Shown here piece by piece: positions 1 to 9,503 of a DNA stretch of 64,000 bases. Each line of letters begins with the position of its first letter. Position 1 is the stretch's first letter. Below the pieces are notes generated by a model. The model made no database searches. It was not told where the DNA came from and saw only the letters and a list, made by a program, of their open reading frames with translations. Source of the DNA: Verrucomicrobiota bacterium (GTDB lineage: Bacteria > Verrucomicrobiota > Verrucomicrobiia > Verrucomicrobiales > Verrucomicrobiaceae). The stretch covers positions 1 to 64,000 of the forward strand of contig CAUJJC010000351.1 of NCBI GenBank assembly GCA_963204975.1. Direction: 5' to 3'. A program made the translations under genes and the position numbers.

Positions 1-813
1 CTCGTGGATCGCGACACCGAACAAAGTCATGTGGCCCACGGCCCCTGGGCAGGCACCAGTCTTCACGACCTGTGGACGAACCACCGCGACGAAATCTTCG
101 GCCCTTGCTACCGCTCCCACCCGGCCACACGCTTCCCTTTGCTGATCAAGGTGCTCGACTGCGCTGACGATCTTTCCCTTCAGGTCCACCCGCCCGCGAC
201 CATCGCCGCCGAACTGAACGGTGAACCAAAAAACGAACTCTGGTATGTCGCCCACACCGAGCCCGACGCTCGAATCTTCGCTGGTCTGAAGCAAGGCGTT
301 TCGCGCGAGACTTTCGCAACCGCCTTGGCTGATGGCAACGTCGCCGACTGCGTGCATTCGATCATCCCCAAGATGGGTGACAGCCTCTATGTCCCCAGTG
401 GTCGCCTTCATGCCCTGGGCAGAGGATTGCTCATCTACGAGATCCAACAGAACAGCGACACGACTTATCGTGTGTTCGATTGGAACCGCCTCGGGCTCGA
501 TGGCAAGCCCCGACAACTCCACGTCGAGCAGTCGATGAAATGCATCGACTTCACCGATGCGGAGCCCGCTCTCGATCATGAAGCCGCCACCCTCGCGGAC
601 TGCGAGCACTTCAAGGTGACTCGCGCGCACACCGGCGCTCCGTCACCTCATGATCGATGCCGCATCCTCATTCCGATCACGCCAGTGCAGTGGGGTGAAA
701 CCACGTTGGCACCGGGCGACCTCGCTCTCCTGCCAGCTTCTGCCGTGACTACCGGACACCCGGACCCCATCGGTGAATGGCTGGAGATCGAGCTGCCCGT
801 CGGACTTATTTAG
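1..813 (+). CDS. manA: Mannose-6-phosphate isomerase, class I (5' end outside window)
   Basis: Interconverts mannose 6-phosphate and fructose 6-phosphate in the cytoplasm, a zinc-dependent cupin enzyme. The frame is open from base 1 (Leu-Val-Asp-Arg-Asp), matching the stretch just after the family's SWE motif, so the N-terminus lies before the window; the GTG at base 4 is unlikely to be the start. Visible family motifs are LSLQVHP, the KNELWYV stretch carrying a zinc-ligand Glu, and VPSGRLHALGRG followed by YEIQQNSDTTYRVFDW. The C-terminal cupin half is short, as in compact bacterial type I enzymes of roughly 300 residues. It lies 55 bases before the permease gene. Assignment is firm; whether other hexose phosphates are used cannot be told. 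Confidence 0.9.
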   Translation, partial: LVDRDTEQSHVAHGPWAGTSLHDLWTNHRDEIFGPCYRSHPATRFPLLIKVLDCADDLSLQVHPPATIAAELNGEPKNELWYVAHTEPDARIFAGLKQGVSRETFATALADGNVADCVHSIIPKMGDSLYVPSGRLHALGRGLLIYEIQQNSDTTYRVFDWNRLGLDGKPRQLHVEQSMKCIDFTDAEPALDHEAATLADCEHFKVTRAHTGAPSPHDRCRILIPITPVQWGETTLAPGDLALLPASAVTTGHPDPIGEWLEIELPVGLI

Positions 814-868
814 GGCCTCGCGAAGTAACGCCTTGTGAACGGCACGCCGACTGCGTTACGAAGGAGGC

Positions 869-2224
869 ATGGCAGACGAATCCACCTCTCACGACGGTCA
901 GTTGCAGAAGTCCCTCGGCTTCTGGCAGGTCATGCTTTACGGCATGGGTTCCATGCTCGGTGCGGGGATCTACGGGCTGATCGGGAAGGCAGCGGGCTCG
1001 CTGGGGAATGCGGTCTGGCTGGCCTTCATCGTCGCCATGTTTGCCGCCATGCTCACGGGACTTTCGTATGCCTGCGTTGGCAGTCGTTATCCTCGTGCGG
1101 GTGGGGCGGCGTATGTCACTCAGCAAGCGTTCAGCCGCTCGTGGCTGAGCTATGTGGTCGGCATCGCCGTCATGATGAGCGGACTCACCAGCATGGCAAC
1201 GGGCACGCAGCTCATCGCCGCTAGCCTGATCAAAACGATGCATCTGCCTGTGAATGAGAAGCTGCTGTCCATCGTGCTGGTGATGATGGTAGGCCTGATC
1301 ATCTTTCGTGGCATTCGCGAGAGCATGTGGGCGAACATCACCTGCACCATCATCGAGGCGACTGGCCTCATTTTCATCATCGCCGTGGGCATGCGCTTCT
1401 GGGGCAGCGTGGACTATCTGGATGTGCCCCCCTCAGCATCCAGCGATGGCTTGTGGATGGTGGTGCTTCAGGGGGCGGTGCTCACCTTTTACTCCTTCAT
1501 CGGCTTCGAAGATTTGCTCAATGTGAGCGAGGAAGTGAAGGATGCTCCGCGCAATCTCCCGCGAGGGCTGATTGCGGCGATGATTGGCTCCACCTGCATC
1601 TACATGATGGTCGCCATCACTGCCGTTTCCGTTGTGCCCTGGGGTCAGCTCGCTGCGAGCAACACACCATTGATGGACGTGGCGCACACCGCAGCTCCCT
1701 GGTTCAAGGGCATCGACAGCGTGTATGTGGTGATCACCATCTTCAGCATCGGTAATACCGCGCTGCTCAACTACCTCATGGGCTCGCGCCTGCTTTACGG
1801 AATGAGCAGTCAGGGCTTGATGCCGCCGATCCTCGGCAAGGTGCATGCCATCCGCCGCACGCCGCACGTTGCCATCATGGTGCTCTTCGTCATCGTGGCC
1901 ACGCTCATCCTTTCCGGTGGTGTGAAGCAACTGGCCGAGGCCACGGTGCTGCTGCTGTTGATTGTCTTTATTACCGTCAACGCCGCTCTGGTGCGCCTCA
2001 AGATCACTCGGCCAACGGAGCGCGGACAATTCGAGGTGCCGCTGCTCGTGCCCATCATTGGAGGACTGGTGTGTGCCATCCTCGTGCTCGCCCGCGTATC
2101 GTCCGCCATCACCAGCGCCGATCCTGCGAGCCGGACCGCGCCGCTGATTGCAGGGGCCATCGTGCTGATCGCCCTTGGTCTTTTCAGATGGTTGAAGCCC
2201 TCCCGAGCTGTGCTCGTCGAGTAG
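869..2224 (+). CDS. APC-family amino acid permease
   Basis: A 451-residue inner-membrane transporter of the amino acid-polyamine-organocation superfamily. The N-terminal segment contains the family start (SLGFWQVMLYGMGSMLGAG), with the unwound Gly-rich part of helix 1, followed by about twelve hydrophobic segments and FYSFIGFEDLLNVSEEVKD, the typical helix 6 region. Substrate is not predictable. An AGGAGG sequence sits only one base before the ATG, unusually close for a functional Shine-Dalgarno. An in-frame TTG lies 33 bases downstream but has no better site. The gene ends three bases before the convergent secreted-protein gene. Confidence 0.85.
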   Translation: MADESTSHDGQLQKSLGFWQVMLYGMGSMLGAGIYGLIGKAAGSLGNAVWLAFIVAMFAAMLTGLSYACVGSRYPRAGGAAYVTQQAFSRSWLSYVVGIAVMMSGLTSMATGTQLIAASLIKTMHLPVNEKLLSIVLVMMVGLIIFRGIRESMWANITCTIIEATGLIFIIAVGMRFWGSVDYLDVPPSASSDGLWMVVLQGAVLTFYSFIGFEDLLNVSEEVKDAPRNLPRGLIAAMIGSTCIYMMVAITAVSVVPWGQLAASNTPLMDVAHTAAPWFKGIDSVYVVITIFSIGNTALLNYLMGSRLLYGMSSQGLMPPILGKVHAIRRTPHVAIMVLFVIVATLILSGGVKQLAEATVLLLLIVFITVNAALVRLKITRPTERGQFEVPLLVPIIGGLVCAILVLARVSSAITSADPASRTAPLIAGAIVLIALGLFRWLKPSRAVLVE

Positions 2225-2227
2225 TGC

Positions 2228-3244
2228 TCAGTTGCCCGATTTCTCGACTGCTACCTTGAGCACCTGCCAGGCCTTCTCGGCGATGGCTTCCATCCTGGCA
2301 AGTTCGGGGTCCTGAGCCTCCAGCGCAGCTTTGAGAGATTCCGTGGTCACCTTGGTTGCAAAGGAGGCGATGCTCAGGTTCTCCTGCATCAAGCTTCTCC
2401 AGGTGATCGCGATCAGCTTCCGCTGATTGGCGGTGAGTTCGTAAAACAAGGTGTCCAGTGCGTCTTCGTAGGCCACCTGCGCCAGCCAAACCACGCCGAT
2501 CTTCAGCGCGGCATCCTGGAAGTTGCTCGACTTCATCCGCAACGCCAGAATCTCCGCCGCCATAGAGCCTGCCAATTGCAGCGCTGCTGCGGACTGTGCG
2601 CGTTCGCGCTCCTCGGGAGACATTTGGACGAGTTGCACCCAGCGCTTCGACACCGCCGCTGTGAAAGCAAACTCCGGCACCAACTCGTCACCGAGAGCGA
2701 ACATCGCACCAGCCAGAGCGAGCACGACGGGCTGGAGGTTTTGCTTCGAATACTCAGCCACCACTTTGTTGGTTGCCTCAATCTGTTCGCTCAAACCTTG
2801 CTTTGCCAACTGATGTTTCTTATCGGCCTGTGCGATGCCTTCCGCCGCTTGTTTCCGCAAATTCCCCGCGAGCACCAGATTGCGTTTGCCGAACACATTC
2901 ACCTTGGCGGCATGTTGCGCCTGGATTTCTTTGTTCTTCGCTTCCGCCTCGGCCGCTTTCACTCCCTGCTCGGACAGCCTCACCGCATTGGCGGCAGTGA
3001 AAAGATCTTTGATGACGGAGGCCAGCCGCTGAATCGCCACCTGTCCGTCACCAGCATTCGTAGCCGCCAGAGCATTCAGCTTGCCCACCACCGCCACCGC
3101 ATTGCCCAGGGTGGGCTCCTTCAGCGGAGCCAGGCACTCGACCACCACTGGTGCCGCCAACGGAGTTGAAGCCGTCTGAGCCGACAACACGCTCACAAGC
3201 AGCGAAAGCATCAGGGTCAGAGGCAGTGGAGAGAGCGTCTTCAT
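2228..3244 (-). CDS. Secreted alpha-helical protein of unknown function
   Basis: A 338-residue protein with a clear Sec signal peptide (hydrophobic run about residues 6-20, then ALA-like SAQTA). The mature part is rich in Ala, Lys, Glu and Gln and looks mostly alpha-helical, with a likely coiled coil around residues 80-130. No enzyme motif is recognisable. It is convergent with the permease gene and divergent from the membrane-anchored gene at 3364. I do not recognise a family; a periplasmic structural or adaptor role is only a guess. Confidence 0.6.
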   Translation of the reverse strand: MKTLSPLPLTLMLSLLVSVLSAQTASTPLAAPVVVECLAPLKEPTLGNAVAVVGKLNALAATNAGDGQVAIQRLASVIKDLFTAANAVRLSEQGVKAAEAEAKNKEIQAQHAAKVNVFGKRNLVLAGNLRKQAAEGIAQADKKHQLAKQGLSEQIEATNKVVAEYSKQNLQPVVLALAGAMFALGDELVPEFAFTAAVSKRWVQLVQMSPEERERAQSAAALQLAGSMAAEILALRMKSSNFQDAALKIGVVWLAQVAYEDALDTLFYELTANQRKLIAITWRSLMQENLSIASFATKVTTESLKAALEAQDPELARMEAIAEKAWQVLKVAVEKSGN

Positions 3245-3363
3245 GATTCGAGCGGCCCACCAATGAACCGCACATGCGCGAGGTCAAGCAGTGCAGTTCA
3301 ACCCCAAGGCATAAGAAATGACCAACCCCTGGCATTCATCACCAGCCCGAATCACCGCGCATC

Positions 3364-4422
3364 ATGAACACCAGCTCAACATCCGCTCTTCACACCGTCC
3401 TCGATTTGACCAAGCGTGCCACCGCCGCAGCCGTTCGCACCACGAAGCTGCACGTCATCCCTGCCATCGTCACCCACAGTCGCCATCTGGCCAAAGCGAG
3501 CCGGCACTTTGCTACGGTGACGCTGCCTCCCCACCTGGAGCGTGCCGCCCTTGCCTCCCAATCCGCCAGCCGTGAGGTGATTCGATTCAGCCAGGATCAG
3601 ATGTTGCCCACCCTGCGGCAAGCAGGCCACGCCACCCACAGATGGAGCCAATCGCCAACCCTGCGCATGTCGGCGCTAGCCCTCATCGCAGGCGGCGGCA
3701 TCGCGTTGGTTTGGAACGGCCAGCCTCCGGCTTCAGCCCCAGCACCGGGCGCGATGGTCGCCACCCATGCTGCAACGGCTACCCTTTCTGAACCCACGCC
3801 CAGCTCGAAGCCTGCGCTTTCAACGATCCCTGCCGTGCTCAAGACCAGCGCTCCTGCCAGAAAGAAAGAAGCTCGACCTTCCATGCCTCCCGCTGTGGCT
3901 CAATGGAAACGCGTGGAGGTCAAAGGCTACTCCGTTCCCGTGCCGGATGGATGGAACGCCGCTTCATCAAAGGAACTGCGCGCCTACAATGAATACCTCG
4001 CTGAGTGCATTCGGATGCAAGGTGGTCAGCACTTCGACATGGATGGCCGCATCGTTCAGAACGGCTCTCCACTGGGCGGCCTGTTAGGTGTGAACATTTG
4101 TGTGGTGCCTCGCGCCATCTTTGAACCTGAACTCGCCTCCGTTAGCTCGGCTCAAGAGCAGATCGTCCGTGAAGTGGATGATCTCCAGCCCTGGCTTCAC
4201 CACCTGAAGAGCGAAGGAAGTTATTACGACGCCAAGAACGATCTGCTCTTCAGCCAGACGACCAGCATCGGAGCCAATGGCCAGCGCATGGCCTACAACG
4301 GCATCGTTCTCTTCCGTGATGGACTGCAAGTGGAGATCCACGGCAACTGCTTGATCAATGACAAAGACAACATGGCCGCCCTCGTATCCCTGATCGCCAG
4401 TGGAGTTCGCAAAGCTGACTAA
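3364..4422 (+). CDS. Membrane-anchored protein of unknown function
   Basis: A 352-residue protein. Residues 1-95 are basic and without a signal peptide; one hydrophobic segment (about residues 100-116, MSALALIAGGGIALVW) is followed by an Ala/Pro/Ser-rich linker to about residue 175 and then a soluble domain beginning VKGYSVPVPDGWNAASS. That layout suggests a single-pass inner-membrane protein with the C-terminal domain in the periplasm. The C-terminal domain recalls small periplasmic domains that start with a beta strand and a PxGW turn, but no family is recognised. It is convergent with queA, 33 bases away. Confidence 0.6.
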   Translation: MNTSSTSALHTVLDLTKRATAAAVRTTKLHVIPAIVTHSRHLAKASRHFATVTLPPHLERAALASQSASREVIRFSQDQMLPTLRQAGHATHRWSQSPTLRMSALALIAGGGIALVWNGQPPASAPAPGAMVATHAATATLSEPTPSSKPALSTIPAVLKTSAPARKKEARPSMPPAVAQWKRVEVKGYSVPVPDGWNAASSKELRAYNEYLAECIRMQGGQHFDMDGRIVQNGSPLGGLLGVNICVVPRAIFEPELASVSSAQEQIVREVDDLQPWLHHLKSEGSYYDAKNDLLFSQTTSIGANGQRMAYNGIVLFRDGLQVEIHGNCLINDKDNMAALVSLIASGVRKAD

Positions 4423-4455
4423 CAATCCTCGCCCCCGAGCAGAGACTGATGCGTT

Positions 4456-5430
4456 TTACACGATCAACATGCAGTCGCCGTAACTGAAGAAGCGATACTT
4501 CTCCTTCACGGCTTCAGCGTAAGCCTCAAGAATCAGTTCCCGTCCTGCCAGCGCGCTCACCAGCATCATGAGACTGCTCTTGGGCAGGTGAAAATTCGTC
4601 ACCAAAGCATCCACGACTTTGAACTCGTAGCCGGGGTAGATGAAGATGTTCGTTTCGCCCTGGCTCGCTGTGACTTTTCCATGCTGCGTGGCTGAGGATT
4701 CCAGCGTGCGACACGCGGTGGTGCCCACGGCGATGACGCGTTCGGCTTTCTCCACTGCCGATGCGGATGCTTCTGGAATCATGTAGCGCTCGCTGTGCAT
4801 CTCGTGCTCCTCCACCGTCTCCGCCTTCACTGGCTGGAAGGTGCCCACACCCACATGCAATGTGACATAGGCGTGTGGCAGCTTGGAGATGAGTTCGGAT
4901 GTGAAGTGCAGGCCCGCAGTCGGCGCTGCGATCGATCCAGGATGCTGGGCAAAGACGGTTTGATAACGCTCGCGATCCTCGGGCCGGTCAAAGCGTTTCA
5001 TGTATGGCGGCAGTGCCAGATGGCCGTGCGTTTCTTCATCGACATCGCCCAGCCACTCGATGATACGCTCGCCATTCTCGTAGATCTCGATGACGCGTCC
5101 TGGCACGCCTCCGATCTTGTGACGGCTGCCCAGGAAGAACTTCTTCCCTGGCTTCACCATGCAGCGCCAATGCCGCGGCGTGATCTTCTCCAACTGCAAC
5201 ATCTCGCGTTTGCCCTCGTCATTGAAGAAGCGGGCGGGGATGACGCGCGTGTCGTTGAAAACAAAGAGATCGCCGGGCCGCTGATAGTCACGCAGCTCGC
5301 GGAACTGACGATGCTCGATCTTCCCCGAGTCACGATGAACCACCATCAGGCGCGAGGCGGCACGATCAGGCAGAGGGTCCGAAGCGATCAGCTCGGGAGG
5401 CAGGATGTAGTCGAAATCTGAAGTGAGCAT
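4456..5430 (-). CDS. queA: tRNA preQ1(34) S-adenosylmethionine ribosyltransferase-isomerase
   Basis: Transfers and rearranges the ribosyl part of S-adenosylmethionine onto preQ1 at the wobble base of GUN-anticodon tRNAs, giving epoxyqueuosine. The start (MLTSDFDYILPPELIASDPL), the DLFVFNDTRVIPARF block, the APTAGLHFT motif and the C-terminal TNFHLPKSSLMMLVSALAG block are all characteristic. At 324 residues it is slightly shorter than the usual 340-355. It follows the SDR gene by three bases on the same strand, suggesting co-transcription with lnt and the SDR gene. No queuosine-related motif is seen upstream. Confidence 0.95.
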   Translation of the reverse strand: MLTSDFDYILPPELIASDPLPDRAASRLMVVHRDSGKIEHRQFRELRDYQRPGDLFVFNDTRVIPARFFNDEGKREMLQLEKITPRHWRCMVKPGKKFFLGSRHKIGGVPGRVIEIYENGERIIEWLGDVDEETHGHLALPPYMKRFDRPEDRERYQTVFAQHPGSIAAPTAGLHFTSELISKLPHAYVTLHVGVGTFQPVKAETVEEHEMHSERYMIPEASASAVEKAERVIAVGTTACRTLESSATQHGKVTASQGETNIFIYPGYEFKVVDALVTNFHLPKSSLMMLVSALAGRELILEAYAEAVKEKYRFFSYGDCMLIV

Positions 5431-5433
5431 CGG

Positions 5434-6210
5434 CTAGATCGTCATCGACGAGTAACCTCCGTCCACCACCATCTCGTGTCCGGTGATGAAGGAACCGGCG
5501 GCATTGCTGGCGAGGAGGAGCGCTGCACCGATGAGTTCCTTCGCTTCGCCAAAACGAGCCGCCGGAGTGTGACCCATGATCTTGGAGACACGATCAGGCG
5601 TGAGCACTTTCTTGTTCTGCTCGGCGGGGAAGAAGCCAGGAACCAAGGTGTTCACGCGGATGCCCAACGGTGCCCATTCACGAGCGAGATTCTTCGAGAG
5701 GTTGTGCACCGCCGCCTTGCTCATCGAGTAGGTAAAGACACGGCTAAGTGGGAGAAGGCCCGACATGCTGCCCAGGTTGATAATCGAGGCCGGGACCTTG
5801 TTATCAACGAAGTATCGACCGAACACCTGGCACGCAAGCACCACGGCCTTCGTGTTGATGTTCATGATCCGGTCATACTCCTCTTCGGGAATGTCGAGGA
5901 AGGGCGTGGGCGAGTTCACACCTGCGCCATTGACCAGGATGTTCACGCCCTTGGAGCGCTCCAGCACGGTATCGAGCACGAGCTGAAGGTCGCCGCGCTT
6001 CGAAGCATCGGCTGCCACGAAGTATCCACGCCCACCATGGGCGCAGATGGATTCCAGGCGCTTCTCGGCCTTCGCGGGATCGCGGCCAACGAGGACGACT
6101 TCCGCATTCGCTGCGGCATAGCCCTCGGCGATCGCGCCACAGAGTTCGCCTGTGCCACCGATCACAACGGCGGTCTGGTCAGAGAGATCAAAGAGTTCGA
6201 TGGGAGACAT
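5434..6210 (-). CDS. SDR-family NAD(P)-dependent oxidoreductase
   Basis: A 258-residue classical short-chain dehydrogenase. The Rossmann motif reads [11 protein letters not shown], the NNAG equivalent is VNGAG, the catalytic Ser is in NLGSMSG and the active-site pair is YSMSK. The C-terminus carries the usual [10 protein letters not shown]. The sequence is closest in feel to sugar-acid dehydrogenases (KduD or D-mannonate oxidoreductase type), but the substrate is not certain. It sits between lnt (71 bases upstream) and queA (three bases downstream). Confidence 0.85.
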   Translation of the reverse strand: MSPIELFDLSDQTAVVIGGTGELCGAIAEGYAAANAEVVLVGRDPAKAEKRLESICAHGGRGYFVAADASKRGDLQLVLDTVLERSKGVNILVNGAGVNSPTPFLDIPEEEYDRIMNINTKAVVLACQVFGRYFVDNKVPASIINLGSMSGLLPLSRVFTYSMSKAAVHNLSKNLAREWAPLGIRVNTLVPGFFPAEQNKKVLTPDRVSKIMGHTPAARFGEAKELIGAALLLASNAAGSFITGHEMVVDGGYSSMTI

Positions 6211-6281
6211 GGTGGAAACTGATTCTTGGGGACTGGATAATACGTCGGCCAGCCTTTTTCAGGCAGCCGTTGAGAGGGCGG

Positions 6282-7682
6282 TTATTCGACGAGACCGGTT
6301 GCTGGTTCAACTCTCATCTGCGACGACCTTGAGCGCCACGCCGCCAGGAGGAATACCGCCGATGCGATCATCGTGCCCCAGGGCAGCAGCCACCCGTAGC
6401 GGGTGTAAAAGGTGAGCGTTGTCTCCCGCCCGACCTTGCCGGTCATCACATCTGCGATCATCGGTGCCATCGTGGTCACTTGCCTGCCGTGCGGGTCAAT
6501 GATCTGTGTGATGCCCGAGGTCGTGGCCACCACCATCCATCGGCCATTCTCCGCCGCTCGAACCCTCATCAACTGCGCGTGCTGGAGATGCTGGTTCAGC
6601 GTCCAGGACGCCACATCCATGCTCGGCACCGCGAAGAACTCCGCGCCTGCGAGCGTCATCTTGCGGACGACGTCTTGATAGTCGCAGTCAAAACAGATGG
6701 GCGTGCCCACCTTGCCCAGCGGCGTGGTCACCGGCAGCGTCGTCGTGCCCGGCGTGCCATCGTTGAAGAAGTGGACGGGATGGTTCTTCACATGCGTGCC
6801 CAGCTTGCCGCTCGCGTCGAGCGTGAGGGCCGTATTGAACCACTCCTTCCCCTGCCCTCGCTGCTGCGTGCCGAGCACAAGCACACTGCCGGTGTCCTTC
6901 GCAATCGCTTGCAGCCGTGGCCAGCCTTCCTCGGACTTCATCACATCAAAGGGAAGAGCCTGCTCTGGCCAGAGCACGAGGTCCGTCTTTTCCATCAAGA
7001 CTCTTGTCTTCGACTCGAACCAATCGAAGCTGGAGGCCTCGCTCTGTAGGGCCGCCACGGAGATGGTCGGAGCTGATGGTGGCGGCAACTCGTTGGGCAC
7101 CAGCAGCACCGCGAAGATCGCCACCATGACAGGCCAGGCTCCTCGTCCTTGAGCCGCCGTGCTCGCTGCGATGATCATGAAAAAACTCACGCCATAGATG
7201 CCCACGAGACTCAGCATCTCTGCGCTATTCACCGTGTCCATCGCATGTCCCGGCGTGATCCAGGGAAAGCTGAGCGGGAGCAGTTCACAACGCACAAACT
7301 CGATGGTGGTCCACAACGATGCTGTGGCTACCACCTTGATCGCCGGATGCCACTGCCGCTGCTGAAACTCTGCACTGCCCCACGCGAACAGCATGAGGTC
7401 CAGCGCCAGAAATCCCCACAAGGCCAGCGCGAGCGGACCAAACATCGTCCACAGCCAGGAAACCGCGCTGCCATAGGCCACGACGCCGAAAAGAAATCCA
7501 GCACGCCGCGCATTGTCGGGAGCCAGGTTTTTGAGCACGATCATCAAGCCCAGCAAGGCGATGAAGGCCCACGGACGAAATCCCACCGGAGGGAAAGCAC
7601 GCGCAAACAGCCAGCCGAGAAACACCGGGGCAACCACCACCTGAAGCCAGAGGATCGCCTTGCTTGAGCGCGAGTTGTTCAT
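6282..7682 (-). CDS. lnt: Apolipoprotein N-acyltransferase
   Basis: Adds the third acyl chain to the N-terminal Cys of lipoproteins in the inner membrane. About 170 N-terminal residues form a multi-helix membrane part, followed by a periplasmic nitrilase-fold domain. The catalytic triad reads as Glu240 (LWPEQALP), Lys299 (HVKNHP) and Cys330 (TPICFDCD), and a last hydrophobic helix precedes a basic tail. At 466 residues it is a little shorter than the Escherichia coli enzyme of about 510. The catalytic loops differ from the proteobacterial form (no ICYE), so substrate details could differ. It is first in a run with the SDR gene and queA. Confidence 0.85.
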   Translation of the reverse strand: MNNSRSSKAILWLQVVVAPVFLGWLFARAFPPVGFRPWAFIALLGLMIVLKNLAPDNARRAGFLFGVVAYGSAVSWLWTMFGPLALALWGFLALDLMLFAWGSAEFQQRQWHPAIKVVATASLWTTIEFVRCELLPLSFPWITPGHAMDTVNSAEMLSLVGIYGVSFFMIIAASTAAQGRGAWPVMVAIFAVLLVPNELPPPSAPTISVAALQSEASSFDWFESKTRVLMEKTDLVLWPEQALPFDVMKSEEGWPRLQAIAKDTGSVLVLGTQQRGQGKEWFNTALTLDASGKLGTHVKNHPVHFFNDGTPGTTTLPVTTPLGKVGTPICFDCDYQDVVRKMTLAGAEFFAVPSMDVASWTLNQHLQHAQLMRVRAAENGRWMVVATTSGITQIIDPHGRQVTTMAPMIADVMTGKVGRETTLTFYTRYGWLLPWGTMIASAVFLLAAWRSRSSQMRVEPATGLVE

Positions 7683-7723
7683 TGCCTCACTGCACCAGAT
7701 GGTTCATCACTTGCCAAGCACAC

Positions 7724-8431
7724 ATGCGGGACATCTACATCTTTCTCGCCGGTCTCATCTGCGGCATGGGCATCATCCTTGTCTGGAAAGGATTGCGCCT
7801 CCTCGCCGACATCAAAGCCGCAGGCAAGGCCACCGAGGATGCTCTGCGTGCCTTGCACGGCACGGCCAAGGACGAAGAGGCCCAGGCCACGGTGCTCGAG
7901 TGCAAGAACCGCCTGCGCTGGACTCGTCAGGTAAACCCCGAGTGGATCGGCCCACTTGTGCAGGAAGTTCCGCGACTCGTTCGCGAAATCGCAGCCGTGT
8001 ATTTTCCTGCCGAGCACAATCCGCTGCTCGCTCCCGGCTTGAGCCACTTCACCCGAGCTGTCCACTTGGCCGCTCTCGATGTGGCCACCTTCCTCCAGAC
8101 TCGCACCATCGGACGCCTCGTCGATGTCAGTGCCAACACCGCCCTGCAGGCCATCAGCAAGGGCAAGAAGATCGTCGAGAGCGAGCACTTCCAGTATGCC
8201 ACCAAGTGGTATAAACGCCTGCTCCCGGTCTGGCAGGTGCTGCGATTCAAGTCGCCTGTCATGTGGGCAGGCCTCGCCGTGTCCAATGTAGCGGTCCGCG
8301 CCCTTCAGCCCGCCGTCATCGACATTGTCGCCCGCCGTGCCATCGAACTCTACAGCGGACGCCTCGCCGCCGGCCAAGAATTGCCCGCCCTGGCCAGCGA
8401 ATCATCGCAGTCCGTAGACACATCGGCCTGA
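7724..8431 (+). CDS. Single-pass membrane protein of unknown function
   Basis: The ATG at 7724 gives a 235-residue product starting MRDIYIFLAGLICGMGIILVW, a membrane anchor at the very N-terminus. A further 20 codons are open upstream but would overlap lnt and put a polar stretch before the anchor. The rest is helical and basic, with a second weakly hydrophobic stretch near residues 180-210. No catalytic motif is visible. It is divergent from lnt, with 41 bases between start codons. A scaffold or envelope role is possible but unproven. Confidence 0.6.
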   Translation: MRDIYIFLAGLICGMGIILVWKGLRLLADIKAAGKATEDALRALHGTAKDEEAQATVLECKNRLRWTRQVNPEWIGPLVQEVPRLVREIAAVYFPAEHNPLLAPGLSHFTRAVHLAALDVATFLQTRTIGRLVDVSANTALQAISKGKKIVESEHFQYATKWYKRLLPVWQVLRFKSPVMWAGLAVSNVAVRALQPAVIDIVARRAIELYSGRLAAGQELPALASESSQSVDTSA

Positions 8432-8493
8432 AGCGAATCACCGCATTTGGTGATGAGAGCCCGCTCATGAACCGCGTAAAGGCGTGATCACTC

Positions 8494-9429
8494 ATGAACT
8501 CATCACCGCACTCCCCTGCTCTGTTCCGTCGTGACTTCCTGCGCGGCATGACAGTATCCACTCTGATCACCGCAGCCTCTGCGCGCGCTGCCTCAAGCCT
8601 TCATATCTCCACTAACACCTACCCCTGGGGCACCTTTGCGAGGCGTGAGAACAAACCTTTCAAACTGCACTCCGACGAAGCCCTCGCAGCGATCGCTGCC
8701 TGCGGAATCAATGGCTACGAGCCTTCCGTTTCCAAGCCCGAGGAGTTCGATGGACTCGGCGATCGCCTTCGGAAGCACGGCCTGGAGATGCGGTCGATCT
8801 ATGTCGGCAGCACCCTCCACGACGAGGCCCAGGTAGCGCAGAACATCGAGCAAATCCTCGCCATCGGAAAACACGCAGCCGAGCTGGGCACTCGCATCAT
8901 CGTGACCAATCCGTCGCCTATCAAATGGGGCGGCAGCCAAACAAAGTCCGACGAGCAACTCGCCACCCAGGCCAAGGCCTTGGACACACTCGGCACCAAG
9001 CTCCGCACCCTCGGCATCACGCTGGCTTATCACAACCACGACATCGAACTGCGCGACAACGGTCGTGAGTATCATCACATGCTGAGCAAGACGAACCCGG
9101 ATGCTGTGAAGTTCTGCCTGGATGTTCACTGGGTGTATCGCGGCAGCGGCAACTCCCAGCCAGCCGTCTTCGATACCCTGGAGCGCTACGGCTCCCGCAT
9201 CGTCGAACTCCACATCCGTCAATCGCACGACAAGGTCTGGCGTGAAGACTTCGTGGCCCAGGACGACCTCGACTACGTTCAGCTCGCCTCGTGGTTGGGC
9301 CGTCACACGATCAAGCCGCACCTCGTGCTCGAGCAATGCGTGGAGGCCAAGTCGCCTAACACCATGACGGGTGACAAAGCGCACACGCTGAGCACGACTG
9401 CTGTTCGCCAAGTCTTCGCCAGCTTGTAA
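8494..9429 (+). CDS. Exported sugar phosphate isomerase/epimerase-like TIM barrel protein
   Basis: A 311-residue protein of the xylose isomerase-like TIM barrel superfamily. A twin-arginine signal (LFRRDFLRGMTVSTLITAA) predicts export in folded form. Conserved-looking metal-binding stretches are LAYHNHDIEL, VKFCLDVHWVYRG and IVELHIRQSHDKVW, which supply His, Asp and Glu ligands in this superfamily. Relatives with Tat signals are common in Verrucomicrobia and Planctomycetes; their substrates are mostly unknown, with keto-sugars or inositol derivatives likely. The ggt gene follows by 74 bases on the same strand. Confidence 0.75.
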   Translation: MNSSPHSPALFRRDFLRGMTVSTLITAASARAASSLHISTNTYPWGTFARRENKPFKLHSDEALAAIAACGINGYEPSVSKPEEFDGLGDRLRKHGLEMRSIYVGSTLHDEAQVAQNIEQILAIGKHAAELGTRIIVTNPSPIKWGGSQTKSDEQLATQAKALDTLGTKLRTLGITLAYHNHDIELRDNGREYHHMLSKTNPDAVKFCLDVHWVYRGSGNSQPAVFDTLERYGSRIVELHIRQSHDKVWREDFVAQDDLDYVQLASWLGRHTIKPHLVLEQCVEAKSPNTMTGDKAHTLSTTAVRQVFASL

Positions 9430-9503
9430 TTCTCACCGACAGACACCTGCTCAGCGGCAATTCCAAATCCAAGCGAAGCAACCAACTATCCCCCGCCCTT
9501 GCC